From positions 1 to 9,197 of the forward strand of contig JBFXFK010000191.1 of assembly GCA_050179135.1 (NCBI GenBank): a stretch of DNA of 9,197 bases. Direction: 5' to 3'. This DNA is from UBA4064 sp050179135 (GTDB lineage Bacteria > Desulfobacterota > Desulfobacteria > Desulfobacterales > Desulfatirhabdiaceae). Both the position numbers and the translations under genes were made by a program. The notes below the pieces were generated by a model. The model had not been told where the DNA came from and searched no databases. It saw nothing but the letters and a program-made list of their open reading frames with translations. Positions 6,595-9,197 of this stretch are shown in pieces (positions within the stretch are counted from its first letter, which is position 1; each line of letters opens with the position of its first letter).

Positions 6595-6623
6595 AGGCCG
6601 CCTGGCTGTTTGGCGGCCGCTCT
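6593..6623. terminator. GC-rich hairpin between convergent genes
   Basis: AGAGGCCGCC (6593-6602) pairs with GGCGGC-CG-CTCT (6612-6623) with a two-base bulge, around a nine-base loop. It lies between the stops of the plus-strand HEMAH/DUF2786 gene and minus-strand tsaD, so it could act in both directions. Neither side has an immediate T run, so a strict intrinsic terminator is uncertain. Confidence 0.45.
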
Positions 6624-6647
6624 GCTGGAATGCAGGTTGCAGCACCT

Positions 6648-7661
6648 TCAGTCTTCAGCCTTTTTCATCGGCACTTTGGAAAACACATCGTCGTCCAGGC
6701 CCGACCGGTGTCCGGCTGCCAGATAATGATATCCGGCAGCCGCAATCATGGCGGCGTTGTCCCCGCACAATTCCAAAGAGGGTATATACACTGAAAAACC
6801 CTGCCGAAGCGCGGCGTCCTGAATGCATTGCCGCAGCCGTGAATTGGCGGCAACACCACCTGCCATGGCGACACGCGTGCAGCCTTTTATCTGTGCTGCA
6901 TAAATCAGTTTGTGGCACATCACCTCGCAGGCGGCCTCCTGAAACGCGGCGGCAATGTCAGGTATATGATTTCGAAAGTCGGATTCATGAACCTGAACAT
7001 ACCGTCTGACCGCGGATTTGAGTCCGCTGAAGCTGAAATTGAAATCGGATTTGTCAAGAAATGTCCGGGGGAAATGGATGCTGTCGGCATTCCCAGATTC
7101 TGCCTGATCCTGAATGATTTTCCCCCCGGGATAACCCAGCCCCAACAACTTGGAAACCTTGTCAAAGGCTTCTCCGGCGGCATCATCCAGGGTTCTTCCC
7201 ATCATTTCAAAATTTATGGGGCCGGTTACATGATAAATGCTGGTATGTCCGCCGGAGGCCAGAAGTGCGACAAATGGAAAATCCGGTTTATGGTTTTCCA
7301 GAAAGAGGGAGTGGATATGACCCTCCAGATGATTGATGCCGATCCAGGGATATCTGCGTGACATGGCCAATGCCCGGCCAAATGAAAACCCCACCAGAAG
7401 AGCCCCCACCAGTCCGGGCCCCTGAGTGACCGCAATGCCGTCAATTTGTTGAATGGAAAGACCGGATTCCTCTAAGGCCTGAGTTACGAGAGGGGTAATC
7501 GCCTCGATATGTTTTCGGGAGGCGATTTCCGGAACCACGCCGCCATATCGATGATGAATGTCAATTTGAGACGCCACAACCGAGGAGAGAATGATGTTGC
7601 CGCTTTTGACAACTGCTGCAGCGGTTTCATCGCAGGATGTTTCTATACCTAAAATGATCAT
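6648..7661 (-). CDS. tsaD: tRNA N6-adenosine threonylcarbamoyltransferase TsaD
   Basis: Transfers the threonylcarbamoyl group from TC-AMP to A37 of ANN-decoding tRNAs, with TsaB and TsaE, giving t6A; cytosolic and generally essential. The 337 residues are the usual full length. It starts with MIILGIETSCDETAAAVV (ASKHA fold), followed by SQIDIHHRYGGVVPEIASRKH, GPGLVGALLVG and NHLEGHIHS, which supplies metal ligands H111 and H115. LLASGGHT, DDAAGEAFDKVSKLLGLGYPGG, FSFSGLKSAV, AGGVAANSRLR and ELCGDNAAMIA (third ligand D301) complete the family pattern. No key residue is missing. The ATG at 7661 has no clear ribosome site, but the protein begins exactly where the family does. It is monocistronic here, convergent with the upstream-placed HEMAH gene and divergent from the efflux gene. 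Its last codons overlap a CTTCAGTCTTCAGCC motif. Confidence 0.98.
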   Translation of the reverse strand: MIILGIETSCDETAAAVVKSGNIILSSVVASQIDIHHRYGGVVPEIASRKHIEAITPLVTQALEESGLSIQQIDGIAVTQGPGLVGALLVGFSFGRALAMSRRYPWIGINHLEGHIHSLFLENHKPDFPFVALLASGGHTSIYHVTGPINFEMMGRTLDDAAGEAFDKVSKLLGLGYPGGKIIQDQAESGNADSIHFPRTFLDKSDFNFSFSGLKSAVRRYVQVHESDFRNHIPDIAAAFQEAACEVMCHKLIYAAQIKGCTRVAMAGGVAANSRLRQCIQDAALRQGFSVYIPSLELCGDNAAMIAAAGYHYLAAGHRSGLDDDVFSKVPMKKAED

Positions 7662-7741
7662 GATAACCGAATTGTTGTTGGGGACATTTCGTCCGGTTGT
7701 GCTGGATCCGTCAGATTGACGATGGAATATAATTTGTTTTC

Positions 7742-7771
7742 ATTGTAAACTGTACTCGATACCATTACAAT
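7742..7771. promoter_or_regulatory. Inverted repeat, possible operator of the efflux gene
   Basis: ATTGTAA (7742-7748) and TTACAAT (7765-7771) are exact inverted copies separated by 16 nt. They lie in the AT-rich 232-nt spacer between divergently transcribed tsaD and the efflux gene, about 120 nt before the latter. TATAAT follows at 7779-7784, but without a convincing -35. A dimeric repressor site is plausible; seven-base arms in AT-rich DNA can also arise by chance. Confidence 0.3.
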
Positions 7772-7893
7772 TTCAATTTATAATATTTCGATTTCAAATT
7801 ATGGATGAAAACACGTCATGGTCGAAACGATTTTCTTGTCCCAAAATTTATCCTTTGGTTGATCGCCATAAAAAACAGGTTTATACGTCCACC

Positions 7894-9197
7894 ATGAAAT
7901 TAATAATCGCGCCACATCGTCCATTTCATAATTTTAAACTTATATTATTGTCGTTCATGACCCTGTGTATCGGCCTGTTCGGTTGTGCGGCAGTCGGTCC
8001 CGATTATGTTTCGCCGGAAATCCAGGTACCCGATGTCTGGCATACCGGGCTGGCGGAAAACCTGAGTTTGCAACCCGCATCACCGGAAACGTTGGCCAGA
8101 TGGTGGACCACTCTGAATGATCCGGTTCTGTCCAGCCTGATGGATCGGGCCGCTGTCAACAACCCGGATTTGCGGAAGTCCCTTCTTCGGGTACGGGAAG
8201 CCAGAGCCAGAAGAGGCATCAGCGAGGCATCCCGTTTCCCGACCCTGGATGCTTCGGCCGCCGCCGCAGTTCGCCGCAGCAGCGAAAGCGCCGGAACCGG
8301 CAACGAAACCGAAAGCTACAGCATTCAATTTGATGCCGGCTGGGAAATCGACATTTTTGGCGGTGTCCGGCGGGGTATCGAGGCATCTGAAGCCGATCTG
8401 GGCGCCGCACAGTCAGACCTGCGGGATGTGCTGGTCAGTCTGCTGGCCGAAGTGGCGCTCAACTACATCGAAGCCAGAACGTATCAGGTCAGGCTGGATG
8501 TGACACAAGCAAACATTCTGGCCCAGACTGAAACCCTGACCCTCAACCAGGAACGGTTTCAGGCGGGCCTGATCAATGAGCTGCCTGTTCGACAGGCCCA
8601 ATACAATCTGGAAAATTCCCGATCCCAGATTCCAGCACTCCGGACAGGCCTGGAGGCATCGATGAACCGTCTGGCAGTTTTGCTGGGGGAATATCCGGGC
8701 GTACTGCATTCCGAGATTGTGGAACCCCGACCGATTCCGGTCGCATCCGGCAGCATCGCTGTGGGCATGCCGTTGGAAATCCTGCGAAACCGGCCGGATA
8801 TCCGTCGGGCAGAAAGAAATCTGGCGGCCCAGACCGCTCGAATTGGTGTGGCAGTCGCCGATCTCTATCCCAAATTCAGATTGAGCGGCGTCTTCGGGCT
8901 GGAATCCCTGTCGGTTGGCGATTTTCTGGTTCCTGCGGACAGCCGCATCTGGCAGGTGGGACCCGGCATGAACTGGCGGCTTTTTGACGGTGGCGCGATC
9001 CGGCGCAATATCGAGGTGCAGACCCTGCTTCAGGAACAGGCATTGATCGATTACGAGTCCACCATCCTGCTGGCCATGGAAGAAGTGGAAAATGCACTGA
9101 CCGCATTTTCCGAAGCACTGAACCGGAGGCAATCGCTTTTGTATGCGGTTGAATCGGCAAACCGTGCCGTGATCCTGGCCCGGGATCTGTTCACCGC
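7894..9197 (+). CDS. Outer-membrane efflux lipoprotein, NodT/OprM family (3' end outside window)
   Basis: Outer-membrane channel of a tripartite export pump (TolC-like). About 434 codons are visible of a usual 460-500. Residues 1-31 form a lipoprotein signal ending in LFGC, so C31 would be lipidated; it is followed by AAVGPDYVSP, typical of this family. Two repeats are seen: a first block (about residues 85-255) with NNPDLRKSLLRVREARA, FDAGWEIDIFGGVRRGIEASEAD and ERFQAGLINELPVRQAQYNLENS, and a second with PLEILRNRPDIRRAERNL, VADLYPKFRLSGVFG, GPGMNWRLFDGGAIRRNIE and AMEEVENALTAF. The ATG at 7894 is preferred because it gives a proper signal peptide, although its ribosome site is weak. An in-frame ATG at 7801 would add 31 residues and is less likely. 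RND or ABC partner genes should lie beyond the window or elsewhere. Confidence 0.93.
   Translation, partial: MKLIIAPHRPFHNFKLILLSFMTLCIGLFGCAAVGPDYVSPEIQVPDVWHTGLAENLSLQPASPETLARWWTTLNDPVLSSLMDRAAVNNPDLRKSLLRVREARARRGISEASRFPTLDASAAAAVRRSSESAGTGNETESYSIQFDAGWEIDIFGGVRRGIEASEADLGAAQSDLRDVLVSLLAEVALNYIEARTYQVRLDVTQANILAQTETLTLNQERFQAGLINELPVRQAQYNLENSRSQIPALRTGLEASMNRLAVLLGEYPGVLHSEIVEPRPIPVASGSIAVGMPLEILRNRPDIRRAERNLAAQTARIGVAVADLYPKFRLSGVFGLESLSVGDFLVPADSRIWQVGPGMNWRLFDGGAIRRNIEVQTLLQEQALIDYESTILLAMEEVENALTAFSEALNRRQSLLYAVESANRAVILARDLFT

Noticed and set aside
7716..7733. TTGACG...TATAAT promoter for the efflux gene
   Set aside because: The two boxes are only 6 nt apart, far short of the 15-19 nt needed; neither has another partner at the right distance.
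8413..9132. Minus-strand 239-residue open frame
   Set aside because: It is antisense to the efflux lipoprotein gene, whose repeats and lipobox are clear.

Overview
The window looks like a chromosomal segment of an anaerobic Desulfobacterota (former Deltaproteobacteria), probably a sulfate reducer of the Desulfobacteraceae type. This is inferred from gene content and was not tested by a search. The clues are pyruvate phosphate dikinase, a cysteine-rich winged-helix ferredoxin-like protein next to an unusual acyl-CoA dehydrogenase, and a selenocysteine tRNA gene. No integrase, transposase, CRISPR array or phage structural gene is visible.

Layout. Positions 1-4916 hold four genes on the minus strand. 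In transcription order they are an EamA/DMT permease (4916-4023), a 565-residue acyl-CoA dehydrogenase-like protein (3893-2196), a winged-helix/[4Fe-4S] protein (2065-1001) and the N-terminal third of pyruvate phosphate dikinase (896 to the window edge). Gaps of about 100-130 nt separate them, so they may be partly co-transcribed, but each has its own ribosome site and two gaps contain palindromic sequence. A short intergenic region around 4917-5013 separates this block from selC (tRNA-Sec, plus strand, 5014-5111), which has a plausible sigma70 promoter. A 321-nt stretch without a gene follows. Its last 90 nt can fold into a closed stem structure ending at the ribosome site of the next gene, a zinc-metallopeptidase-like (HEMAH) protein fused to a DUF2786 domain (5433-6566, plus). 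Convergent to that gene is tsaD (7661-6648, minus), with a GC-rich hairpin and small GTCGTGAG repeats between the two ends. After an AT-rich spacer, the 5' part of a NodT/OprM-type outer-membrane efflux lipoprotein gene (7894 to the end, plus) runs off the window.

Function together. PPDK links pyruvate and PEP in central metabolism. The dehydrogenase and the Fe-S protein may act in related redox or acyl-CoA metabolism, but this rests only on adjacency and cofactor type. TsaD and selC are translation-related housekeeping genes that only happen to be near each other. The efflux protein is probably the start of, or part of, a tripartite RND or ABC export operon.

The items most worth a second look are the structured leader before the HEMAH/DUF2786 gene, that fusion protein itself, the multi-cysteine winged-helix protein, and a CX4CX2C cluster in the acyl-CoA dehydrogenase. 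None of these proves a new system.
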